NCBI GenBank assembly: GCA_963966185.1
Contig: CAWZYM010000231.1
Location: forward strand, 576,001-640,000
Direction: 5' to 3'
DNA length: 64,000 bases
DNA from: Rhabditoides inermis
Taxonomy: Eukaryota; Nematoda; Chromadorea; Rhabditida; Rhabditidae
Notes under the pieces: generated by a model
Database searches by the model: none
What the model was told of the DNA's origin: nothing
Seen by the model: only the letters and a program-made list of their open reading frames with translations
Shown: piece by piece, positions 1 through 10,362 of the stretch
Numbering within the stretch: position 1 is the stretch's first letter
Layout: each line of letters starts with the position of its first letter
Program-made: the position numbers and the translations under genes

Positions 1-65
1 GGCGGGCTCGAACCGCCGACCTTCTGTGTGTTAGACAGATGTGATAACCACTACACCACGAGACC
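1..65 (-). tRNA. tRNA-Val(AAC), 3' end cut by the window edge
   Basis: This is the first copy of the array. The window starts eight nucleotides inside the gene, so the discriminator base and the 3' strand of the acceptor stem are missing. What remains (T arm, anticodon arm with anticodon AAC, D arm, 5' acceptor strand) matches the array consensus. A B-type spacer follows at 66-208. Confidence 0.9.
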
Positions 66-208
66 ACATGTTCGCACAGCGATGGGACCGAGCTTTCCTC
101 TCGCGGTAGCGAAGAATCGTTTTCACCAAAAGACAAAACTACATGAACTGACTTCCGTACATGCGTAGTGTTATCACTATCCACTGAGTTGCCGCAGAAT
201 AAAAGAAT
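66..208. repeat. B-type spacer (143 bp), representative copy
   Basis: Long intergenic spacer giving a 216-218-bp unit; about 117 of the units are of this kind. It contains two small hairpins (tcgc/gcga pairs around 'aca' and around 'ggta'). At 151-178 on the plus strand lies a stretch resembling the 5' half of a canonical tRNA-Val. Length differences between copies sit mostly in the 'gtttttcacc' homopolymer and the following A run. A subset has 'gttccacagc' instead of 'gttcgcacagc'. Confidence 0.9.
151..178 (+). other. possible decayed tRNA-Val 5' half inside the B spacer
   Basis: The plus strand reads 'cttccgta', then three extra bases, then 'gcgtagtgttatcac'. A typical animal tRNA-Val begins GTTTCCGTA and continues GTGTAGTGGTTATCAC. 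The resemblance covers the 5' acceptor strand and the D arm with one base deleted in the D loop. No anticodon arm or T arm follows. It is in the orientation opposite to the array genes and is repeated in every B spacer. It may be chance or a relic of a head-to-head tRNA gene. Confidence 0.35.
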
Positions 209-339
209 TGATCTCGGGCGGACTCGAACCGCCGTCCTTCTGTGTGTTAGACAGATGTGATAACCACTACACCACGAGACCACGTTTTGATTCTTCAAAA
301 CTATCAACAAAATCTTAAGAACATCTTTTCGTGTGACGC

Positions 340-343
340 AAAA
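340..343 (-). terminator. Pol III terminator (T4) after the consensus tRNA gene
   Basis: On the minus strand a TTTT run begins five nucleotides after the discriminator base, in the context ATTCTTTT. The same ATTCTTTT follows genes bordered by either spacer type, although the spacers are otherwise unrelated. Copies vary between T3 and T8. Confidence 0.85.
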
Positions 344-358
344 GAATTGATCTCGGGC

Positions 359-369
359 GGGCTCGAACC
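359..369 (-). promoter_or_regulatory. Pol III B box of the consensus tRNA gene
   Basis: GGTTCGAGCCC on the minus strand (tRNA positions 52-62) fits the B-box core GGTTCGANNCC bound by TFIIIC. Most copies have C at position 60; a minority subfamily has the more typical T60. Confidence 0.9.
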
Positions 370-402
370 GCCGACCTTCTGTGTGTTAGACAGATGTGAT
401 AA

Positions 403-413
403 CCACTACACCA
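403..413 (-). promoter_or_regulatory. Pol III A box of the consensus tRNA gene
   Basis: TGGTGTAGTGG on the minus strand (tRNA positions 8-19) matches the eukaryotic A-box pattern TRGYNNANNNG. The same box sits at the same offset in nearly every copy. It is damaged where base 18 or base 8 is changed. Confidence 0.9.
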
Positions 414-420
414 CGAGACC

Positions 421-486
421 ACGTTTTAATGCTTCAAAACTATCAACAAAATCATAAGAACATCTTTTCGTGTGACGCAAAAGAAT
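421..486. repeat. A-type spacer (66 bp), representative copy
   Basis: Short intergenic spacer giving a 139-bp tandem unit; about 209 of the units are of this kind. Two sub-variants alternate, with either 'taatgcttc' or 'tgattcttc' near the tRNA 5' end. It holds the terminator of the gene on its right and, about 40 nt further, a second TTTT on the minus strand (GATTTTGTTG). I see no TATA box or other 5' promoter element. Confidence 0.9.
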
Positions 487-3358
487 TGATCTCGGGCGGG
501 CTCGAACCGCCGACCTTCTGTGTGTTAGACAAATGTGATAACCACTACACCACGAGACCACGTTTTAATGCTTCAAAACTATCAACAAAATCATAAGAAC
601 ATCTTTTCGTGTGACGCAAAAGAATTGATCTCGGGCGGGCTCGAACCGCCGACCTTCTGTGTGTTAGACAGATGTGATGACCACTACACCACGAGACCAC
701 GTTTTGATTCTTCAAAACTATCAACAAAATCATAAGAACATCTTTTCGTGTGACGCAAAAGAATTGATCTCGGGCGGGCTCGAACCGCCGACCTTCTGTG
801 TGTTAGACAGATGTGATAACCACTACACCACGAGACCACGTTTTAATGCTTCAAAACTATCAACAAAATCATAAGAACATCTTTTCGTGTGACGCAAAAG
901 AATTGATCTCGGGCGGGCTCGAACCGCCGACCTTCTGTGTGTTAGACAGATGTGATAACCACTACACCACGAGACCACGTTTTGATTCTTCAAAACTATC
1001 AACAGAATCATAAGAACATCTTTTCGTGTGACGCAAAAGAATTGATCTCGGGCGGGCTCGAACCGCCGACCTTCTGTGTGTTAGACAGATGTGATAACCA
1101 CTACACCACGAGACCACATGTTCGCACAGCGATGGGACCGAGCTTTCCTCTCGCGGTAGCGAAGAATCGTTTTCACCAAAAGACAAAACTACATGAACTG
1201 ACTTCCGTACATGCGTAGTGTTATCACTATCCACTGAGTTGCCGCAGAATAAAAGAATTGATCTCGGGCGGACTCGAACCGCCGTCCTTCTGTGTGTTAG
1301 ACAGATGTGATAACCAATACACCACGAGACCACGTTTTAATGCTTCAAAACTATCAACAAAATCATAAGAACATCTTTTCGTGTGACGCAAAAGAATTGA
1401 TCTCGGGCGGGCTCGAACCGCCGACCTTCTGTGTGTTAGACAGATGTGATAACCACTACACCACGAGACCACGTTTTGATTCTTCAAAACTATCAACAAA
1501 ATCATAAGAACATCTTTTCGTGTGACGCAAAAGAATTGATCTCGGGCGGGCTCGAACCGCCGACCTTCTGTGTGTTAGACAGATGTGATAACCACTACAC
1601 CACGAGACCACGTTTTGATTCTTCAAAACTATCAACAAAATCATAAGAACATCTTTTCGTGTGACGCAAAAGAATTGATCTCGGGCGGGCTCGAACCGCC
1701 GACCTTCTGTGTGTTAGACAGATGTGATAACCACTACACCACGAGACCACATGTTCGCACAACGATGGGACCGAGCTTTCCTCTCGCGGTAGCGAAGAAT
1801 CGTTTTTCACCAAAAGACAAAACTACATGAACTGACTTCCGTACATGCGTAGTGTTATCACTATCCACTGAGTTGCGGCAGAATAAAAGAATTGATCTCA
1901 GGCGGGCTCGAACCGCCGACCTTCTGTGTGTTAGACAGATGTGATAACCACTACACCACGAGACCACGTTTTAATGCTTCAAAACTATCAACAAAATCAT
2001 AAGAACATCTTTTCGTGTGACGCAAAGAATTGATCTCGGGCGGGCTCGAACCGCCGACCTTCTGTGTGTTAGACAGATGTGATAACCACTACACCACGAG
2101 ACCACGTTTTAATGCTTCAAAACTATCAACAAAATCATAAGAACATCTTTTCGTGTGACGCAAAAAAATTGATCTCGGGCGGGCTCGAACCGCCGACCTT
2201 CTGTGTGTTAGACAGATGTGATAACCACTACACCACGAGACCACGTTTTAATGCTTCAAAACTATCAACAAAATCATAAGAACATCTTTTCGTGTGACGC
2301 AAAAGAATTGATCTCGGGCGGGCTCGAACCGCCGACCTTCTGTGTGTTAGACAGATGTGATAACCACTACACCACGAGACCACGTTTTGATTCTTCAAAA
2401 CTATCAACAAAATCATAAGAACATCTTTTCGTGTGACGCAAAAGAATTGATCTCGGGCGGGCTCGAACCGCCGACCTTCTGTGTGTTAGACAGATGTGAT
2501 AACCACTACACCACGAGACCACGTTTTGATTCCTAAAAACTATCAACAAAATCATAAGAACATCTTTTCGTGTGACGCAAAAGAATTGATCTCGGGCGGG
2601 CTCGAACCGCCGACCTTCTGTGTGTTAGACAGATGTGATAACCACTACACCACGAGACCACATGTTCGCACAGCGATGGGACCGAGCTCTCCTCTCGCGG
2701 TAGCGAAGAATCGTTTTTCACCAAAAGACAAAACTACATGAACTGACTTCCGTACATGCGTAGTGTTATCACTATCCACTGAGTTGCGGCAGAATAAAAG
2801 AATTGATCTCAGGCGGGCTCGAACCGCCGACCTTCTGTGTGTTAGACAGATGTGATAACCACTACACCACGAGACCACGTTTTAATGCTTCAAAACTATC
2901 AACAAAATCATAAGAACATCTTTTCGTGTGACGCAAAGAATTGATCTCGGGCGGGCTCGAACCGCCGACCTTCTGTGTGTTAGACAGATGTGATAACCAC
3001 TACACCACGAGACCACGTTTTAATGCTTCAAAACTATCAACAAAATCATAAGAACATCTTTTCGTGTGACGCAAAAAAATTGATCTCGGGCGGGCTCGAA
3101 CCGCCGACCTTCTGTGTGTTAGACAGATGTGATAACCACTACACCACGAGACCACGTTTTAATGCTTCAAAACTGTCAACAAAATCATAAGAACATCTTT
3201 TCGTGTGACGCAAAAGAATTGATCTCAGGGGGGCTCGAACCGCCGACCTTCTGTGTGTTAGACAGATGTGATAACCACTACACCACGAGACCACGTTTTG
3301 ATTCTTCAAAACTATCAACAAAATCATAAGAACATCTTTTCGTGTGACGCAAAAGAAT

Positions 3359-3439
3359 TGATCTCGGGCGGGCTCGAACCGCCGACCTTCTGTGTGTTAG
3401 ACAGATGTGATAACCACTACAGCACTACACCACGAGACC
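3359..3439 (-). pseudogene. tRNA-Val copy with 8-nt D-arm duplication
   Basis: The D-arm end reads actacagcactacacc instead of actacacc, an 8-nt imperfect tandem duplication. This pushes the A box apart and makes an 81-nt gene. The rest, including the anticodon and T arm, is intact. It is unlikely to fold or transcribe normally. The duplicated block at 19-24 kb has the uninserted form at the matching position (23092), so the insertion is younger than that duplication. Confidence 0.75.
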
Positions 3440-4277
3440 ACATGTTCGCACAGCGATTGGACCGAGCTTTCCTCTCGCGGTAGCGAAGAATCGTTTTTCA
3501 CCAAAAGACAAAACTACATGAACTGACTTCCGTACATGCGTAGTGTTATCACTATCCACTGAGTTGCCGCAGAATAAAAGAATTGATCTCGGGCGGACTC
3601 GAACCGCCGTCCTTCTGTGTGTTAGACAGATGTGATAACCACTACACCACGAGACCACGTTTTGATTCTTCAAAACTATCAACAAAATCTTAAGAACATC
3701 TTTTCGTGTGACGCAAAAGAATTGATCTCGGGCGGGCTCGAACCGCCGACCTTCTGTGTGTTAGACAGATGTAATAACCACTACACCACGAGACCACGTT
3801 TTAATGCTTCAAAACTATCAACAAAATCATAAGAACATCTTTTCGTGTGACGCAAAAGAATTGATCTCGGGCGGGCTCGAACCGCCGACCTTCTGTGTGT
3901 TAGACAAATGTGATAACCACTACACCACGAGACCACGTTTTAATGCTTCAAAACTATCAACAAAATCATAAGAACATCTTTTCGTGTGACGCAAAAGAAT
4001 TGATCTCGGGCGGGCTCGAACCGCCGACCTTCTGTGTGTTAGACAGATGTGATAACCACTACACCACGAGACCACGTTTTGATTCTTCAAAACTATCAAC
4101 AAAATCATAAGAACATCTTTTCGTGTGACGCAAAAGAATTGATCTCGGGCGGGCTCGAACCGCCGACCTTCTGTGTGTTAGACAGATGTGATAACCACTA
4201 CACCACGAGACCACGTTTTAATGCTTCAAAACTATCAACAAAATCATAAGAACATCTTTTCGTGTGACGCAAAGAAT

Positions 4278-4350
4278 TGATCTCGGGCGGGCTCAAACCG
4301 CCGACCTTCTGTGTGTTAGACAGATGTGATAACCACTACACCACGAGACC
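4278..4350 (-). pseudogene. tRNA-Val copy with broken B-box core (C56 to T)
   Basis: The T loop reads TTTGAGC instead of TTCGAGC. C56 is nearly invariant because it pairs with G19 and is central to TFIIIC recognition of the B box. The same change is found at 9016, 13397, 17944, 18379, 18814 and 44035. At 4278, 9016 and 13397 the 3' terminator is also reduced to T3. These copies are probably weakly expressed or silent; that is inference. Confidence 0.6.
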
Positions 4351-5837
4351 ACGTTTTGATTCTTCAAAACTATCAACAAAATCATAAGAACATCTTTTCG
4401 TGTGACGCAAAAGAACTGATCTCGGGCGGGCTCGAACCGCCGACATTCTGTGTGTTAGACAGATGTGATAACCACTACACCACGAGACCACATGTTCGCA
4501 CAGCGATGGGACCGAGCTTTCCTCTCGCGGTAGCGAAGAATCGTTTTTCCCCAAAAAGACAAAACTACATGAACTGACTTCCGTACATGCGTAGTGTTAT
4601 CACTATCCACTGAGTTGCCGCAGAATAAAAGAATTGATCTCGGGCGGGCTCGAACCGCCGACCTTCTGTGTGTTAGACAGATGTGATAACCACTACACCA
4701 CGAGACCACGTTTTAATGCTTCAAAACTATCAACAAAATCATAAGAACATCTTTTCGTGTGACGCAAAAGAATTGATCTCGGGCGGGCTCGAACCGCCGA
4801 CCTTCTGTGTGTTAGACAGATGTGATAACCACTACACCACGAGACCACATGTTCGCACAGCGATGGGACCGAGCTTTCCTCTCGCGGTAGCGAAGAATCG
4901 TTTTTCACCAAAAGACAAAACTACATGAACTGACTTCCGTACATGCGTAGTGTTATCACTATCCACTGAGTTGCCGCAGAATAAAAGAATTGATCTCGGG
5001 CGGGCTCGAACCGCCGACCTTCTGTGTGTTAGACAGATGTGATAACCACTACACCACGAGACCACGTTTTAATGCTTCAAAACTATCAACAAAATCATAA
5101 GAACATCTTTTCGTGTGACGCAAAAGAATTGATCTCGGGCGGGCTCGAACCGCCGACCTTCTGTGTGTTAGACAGATGTGATAACCACTACACCACGAGA
5201 CCACGTTTTGATTCTTCAAAACTATCAACAAAATCATAAGAACATCTTTTCGTGTGACGCAAAAGAATTGATCTCGGACGGGCTCGAACCGCCGACCTTC
5301 TGTGTGTTAGACAGATGTGATAACCACTACACCACGAGACCACGTTTTGATTCTTCAAAACTACCAACAAAATCATAAGAACATCTTTTCGTGTGACGCA
5401 AAAGAATTGATCTCGGGCGGGCTCGAACCGCCGACCTTCTGTGTGTTAGACAGATGTGATAACCACTACACCACGAGACCACATGTTCGCACGGCGATGG
5501 GACCGAGCTTTCCTCTCGCGGTGGCGAAGAATCGTTTTTCCCCAAAAAGACAAAACTACATGAACTGACTTCCGTACATGCGTAGTGTTATCACTATCCA
5601 CTGAGTTGCCGCAGAATAAAAGAATTGATCTCGGGCGGGCTCGAACCGCCGACCTTCTGTGTGTTAGACAGATGTGATAACCACTACACCACGAGACCAC
5701 GTTTTAATGCTTCAAAACTATTAACAAAATCATAAGAACATCTTTTCGTGTGACGCAAAAGAATTGATCTCGGGCGGGCTCGAACCGCCGACCTTCTGTG
5801 TGTTAGACAGATGTGATAACCACTACACCACGAGACC
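4278..5837 (-). tRNA. array block 2: 10 tRNA-Val(AAC) genes
   Basis: Left coordinates: 4278, 4417, 4635, 4774, 4991, 5130, 5269, 5408, 5626, 5765. B spacers follow 4417, 4774, 5408 and 5765. The 4278 copy has T56 in the B-box core and only a T3 terminator. The 4417 copy has T45. The 5269 copy has T64, making a G-U pair in the T stem. The 4278-4417 pair recurs at 9016-9155 and 13397-13536. Confidence 0.95.
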
Positions 5838-5981
5838 ACATGTTCGCACAGCGATGGGACCGAGCTTTCCTCTCGCGGTAGCGAAGAATCGTTTTTCACC
5901 AAAAGACAAAACTACATGAACTGACTTCCGTACATGCGTAGTGTTATCACTATCCACTGAGTTGCCGCAGAATAAAAGAAT

Positions 5982-8900
5982 TGATCTCGGGCGGGCTCGA
6001 ACCGCCGACCTTCTGTGTGTTAGACAGATGTGATAACCACTACACCACGAGACCCCGTTTTAATGCTTCAAAACTATCAACAAAATCATAAGAACATCTT
6101 TTCGTGTGACGCAAAAGAATTGATCTCGGGCGGGCTCGAACCGCCGACCTTCTGTGTGTTAGACAGATGTGATAACCACTACACCACGAGACCACGTTTT
6201 GATTCTTCAAAACTATCAACAAAATCATAAGAACATCTTTTCGTGTGACGCAAAAGAATTGATCTCGGACGGGCTCGAACCGCCGACCTTCTGTGTGTTA
6301 GACAGATGTGATAACCACTACACCACGAGACCACGTTTTGATTCTTCAAAACTACCAACAAAATCATAAGAACATCTTTTCGTGTGACGCAAAAGAATTG
6401 ATCTCGGGCGGGCTCGAACCGCCGACCTTCTGTGTGTTAGACAGATGTGATAACCACTACACCACGAGACCACATGTTCGCACGGCGATGGGACCGAGCT
6501 TTCCTCTCGCGGTAGCGAAGAATCGTTTTTCCCCAAAAAGACAAAACTACATGAACTGACTTCCGTACATGCGTAGTGTTATCACTATCCACTGAGTTGC
6601 CGCAGAATAAAAGAATTGATCTCGGGCGGGCTCGAACCGCCGACCTTCTGTGTGTTAGACAGATGTGATAACCACTACACCACGAGACCACGTTTTAATG
6701 CTTCAAAACTATCAACAAAATCATAAGAACATCTTTTCGTGTGACGCAAAAGAATTGATCTCGGGCGGGCTCGAACCGCCGACCTTCTGTGTGTTAGACA
6801 GATGTGATAACCACTACACCACGAGACCACGTTTTGATTCTTCAAAACTATCAACAAAATCATAAGAACATCTTTTCGTGTGACGCAAAAGAATTGATCT
6901 CGGACGGGCTCGAACCGCCGACCTTCTGTGTGTTAGACAGATGTGATAACCACTACACCACGAGACCACGTTTTGATTCTTCAAAACTACCAACAAAATC
7001 ATAAGAACATCTTTTCGTGTGACGCAAAAGAATTGATCTCGGGCGGGCTCGAACCGCCGACCTTCTGTGTGTTAGACAGATGTGATAACCACTACACCAC
7101 GAGACCACATGTTCGCACGGCGATGGGACCGAGCTTTCCTCTCGCGGTGGCGAAGAATCGTTTTTCCCCAAAAAGACAAAACTACATGAACTGACTTCCG
7201 TACATGCGTAGTGTTATCACTATCCACTGAGTTGCCGCAGAATAAAAGAATTGATCTCGGGCGGGCTCGAACCGCCGACCTTCTGTGTGTTAGACAGATG
7301 TGATAACCACTACACCACGAGACCACGTTTTAATGCTTCAAAACTATTAACAAAATCATAAGAACATCTTTTCGTGTGACGCAAAAGAATTGATCTCGGG
7401 CGGGCTCGAACCGCCGACCTTCTGTGTGTTAGACAGATGTGATAACCACTACACCACGAGACCACATGTTCGCACAGCGATGGGACCGAGCTTTCCTCTC
7501 GCGGTAGCGAAGAATCGTTTTTCACCAAAAGACAAAACTACATGAACTGACTTCCGTACATGCGTAGTGTTATCACTATCCACTGAGTTGCCGCAGAATA
7601 AAAGAATTGATCTCGGGCGGGCTCGAACCGCCGACCTTCTGTGTGTTAGACAGATGTGATAACCACTACACCACGAGACCCCGTTTTAATGCTTCAAAAC
7701 TATCAACAAAATCATAAGAACATCTTTTCGTGTGACGCAAAAGAATTGATCTCGGGCGGGCTCGAACCGCCGACCTTCTGTGTGTTAGACAGATGTGATA
7801 ACCACTACACCACGAGACCACGTTTTGATTCTTCAAAACTATCAACAAAATCATAAGAACATCTTTTCGTGTGACGCAAAAGAATTGATCTCGGACGGGC
7901 TCGAACCGCCGACCTTCTGTGTGTTAGACAGATGTGATAACCACTACACCACGAGACCACGTTTTGATTCTTCAAAACTACCAACAAAATCATAAGAACA
8001 TCTTTTCGTGTGACGCAAAAGAATTGATCTCGGGCGGGCTCGAACCGCCGACCTTCTGTGTGTTAGACAGATGTGATAACCACTACACCACGAGACCACA
8101 TGTTCGCACGGCGATGGGACCGAGCTTTCCTCTCGCGGTAGCGAAGAATCGTTTTTCCCCAAAAAGACAAAACTACATGAACTGACTTCCGTACATGCGT
8201 AGTGTTATCACTATCCACTGAGTTGCCGCAGAATAAAAGAATTGATCTCGGGCGGGCTCGAACCGCCGACCTTCTGTGTGTTAGACAGATGTGATAACCA
8301 CTACACCACGAGACCACGTTTTAATGCTTCAAAACTATCAACAAAATCATAAGAACATCTTTTCGTGTGACGCAAAAGAATTGATCTCGGGCGGCCTCGA
8401 ACCGCCGACCTTCTGTGTGTTAGACAGATGTGATAACCACTACACCACGAGACCACGTTTTGATTCTTCAAAACTATCAACAAAATCATAAGAACATCTT
8501 TTCGTGTGACGCAAAAGAATTGATCTCGGACGGGCTCGAACCGCCGACCTTCTGTGTGTTAGACAGATGTGATAACCACTACACCACGAGACCACGTTTT
8601 GATTCTTCAAAACTACCAACAAAATCATAAGAAAATCTTTTCGTGTGACGCAAAAGAATTGATCTCGGGCGGGCTCGAACCGCCGACCTTCTGTGTGTTA
8701 GACAGATGTGATAACCACTACACCACGAGACCACATGTTCGCACGGCGATGGGACCGAGCTTTCCTCTCGCGGTAGCGAAGAATCGTTTTTCCCCAAAAA
8801 GACAAAACTACATGAACTGACTTCCGTACATGCGTAGTGTTATCACTATCCACTGAGTTGCCGCAGAATAAAAGAATTGATCTCGGGCGGGCTCGAACCG

Positions 8901-10362
8901 CCGACCTTCTGTGTGTTAGACAGATGTGATAACCACTACACCACGAGACCACGTTTTAATGCTTCAAAACTATCAACAAAATCATAAGAACATCTTTTCG
9001 TGTGACGCAAAGAATTGATCTCGGGCGGGCTCAAACCGCCGACCTTCTGTGTGTTAGACAGATGTGATAACCACTACACCACGAGACCACGTTTTGATTC
9101 TTCAGAACTATCAACAAAATCATAAGAACATCTTTTCGTGTGACGCAAAAGAACTGATCTCGGGCGGGCTCGAACCGCCGACATTCTGTGTGTTAGACAG
9201 ATGTGATAACCACTACACCACGAGACCACATGTTCGCACAGCGATGGGACCGAGCTTTCCTCTCGCGGTAGCGAAGAATCGTTTTTCCCCAAAAAGACAA
9301 AACTACATGAACTGACTTCCGTACATGCGTAGTGTTATCACTATCCACTGAGTTGCCGCAGAATAAAAGAATTGATCTCGGGCGGGCTCGAACCGCCGAC
9401 CTTCTGTGTGTTAGACAGATGTGATAACCACTACACCACGAGACCACGTTTTAATGCTTCAAAACTATCAACAAAATCATAAGAACATCTTTTCGTGTGA
9501 CGCAAAAGAATTGATCTCGGGCGGGCTCGAACCGCCGACCTTCTGTGTGTTAGACAGATGTGATAACCACTACACCACGAGACCACATGTTCGCACAGCG
9601 ATGGGACCGAGCTTTCCTCTCGCGGTAGCGAAGAATCGTTTTTCACCAAAAGACAAAACTACATGAACTGACTTCCGTACATGCGTAGTGTTATCACTAT
9701 CCACTGAGTTGCCGCAGAATAAAAGAATTGATCTCGGGCGGGCTCGAACCGCCGACCTTCTGTGTGTTAGACAGATGTGATAACCACTACACCACGAGAC
9801 CACGTTTTAATGCTTCAAAACTATCAACAAAATCATACGAACATCTTTTCGTGTGACGCAAAAGAATTGATCTCGGGCGGGCTCGAACCGCCGACCTTCT
9901 GTGTGTTAGACAGATGTGATAACCACTACACCACGAGACCACGTTTTGATTCTTCAAAACTATCAACAAAATCATAAGAACATCTTTTCGTGTGACGCAA
10001 AAGAATTGATCTCGGACGGGCTCGAACCGCCGACCTTCTGTGTGTTAGACAGATGTGATAACCACTACACCACGAGACCACGTTTTGATTCTTCAAAACT
10101 ACCAACAAAATCATAAGAACATCTTTTCGTGTGACGCAAAAGAATTGATCTCGGGCGGGCTCGAACCGCCGACCTTCTGTGTGTTAGACAGATGTGATAA
10201 CCACTACACCACGAGACCACATGTTCGCACGGCGATGGGACCGAGCTTTCCTCTCGCGGTAGCGAAGAATCGTTTTTCACCAAAAGACAAAACTACATGA
10301 ACTGACTTCCGTACATGCGTAGTGTTATCACTATCCACTGAGTTGCCGCAGAATAAAAGAAT
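5982..10362 (-). repeat. 4,381-bp higher-order repeat, copy 1 (27 tRNA-Val genes)
   Basis: Gene left coordinates: 5982, 6121, 6260, 6399, 6617, 6756, 6895, 7034, 7252, 7391, 7608, 7747, 7886, 8025, 8243, 8382, 8521, 8660, 8878, 9016, 9155, 9373, 9512, 9729, 9868, 10007, 10146. B spacers follow 6399, 7034, 7391, 8025, 8660, 9155, 9512 and 10146. Subfamily marks: T64 at 6260, 6895, 7886, 8521 and 10007; G60 at 8382; T56 at 9016; T45 at 9155. Inside the block there is a further 635/991-bp (1,626-bp) periodicity. The order of marks is repeated exactly in the next 4,381 bp. Confidence 0.93.

Larger units (their letters stand above)
348..420 (-). tRNA. tRNA-Val(AAC), consensus copy described in full
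   Basis: This gene decodes valine GUU codons, and also GUC and GUA if A34 is deaminated to inosine as is usual in eukaryotes. Read on the minus strand it folds as a normal 73-nt class I tRNA. The acceptor stem GGTCTCG pairs with CGAGATC, with one G-U at 2-71. The D arm is GTG/CAC with G18 and G19. The anticodon stem TCTGT pairs with ACAGA around loop CTAACAC, giving anticodon AAC. The variable loop is AGGTC. The T stem GGCGG pairs with CCGCC around loop TTCGAGC. The discriminator is A73. There is no intron and CCA is not encoded. Body layout (no base 17, G18-G19-T20-T20a) follows eukaryotic tRNA-Val. Other genes in the array are described as departures from this copy. Confidence 0.97.
209..4212 (-). 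tRNA. array block 1: 27 tRNA-Val(AAC) genes
   Basis: Left coordinates of the 73-nt genes: 209, 348, 487, 626, 765, 904, 1043, 1259, 1398, 1537, 1676, 1893, 2031, 2170, 2309, 2448, 2587, 2804, 2942, 3081, 3220, 3359, 3584, 3723, 3862, 4001, 4140. B spacers follow 1043, 1676, 2587 and 3359; the rest are A. Variants: T60/A47 at 209, 1259 and 3584; T28 at 487 and 3862; C20a at 626; T15 at 1259 (loses the Levitt base 15-48); T66 at 1893 and 2804; C63 with T66 at 3220 (a C-C mismatch in the T stem); T23 at 3723. The copy at 3359 carries an insertion and is listed separately. Terminators of 2031 and 2942 are only T3. Confidence 0.95.
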
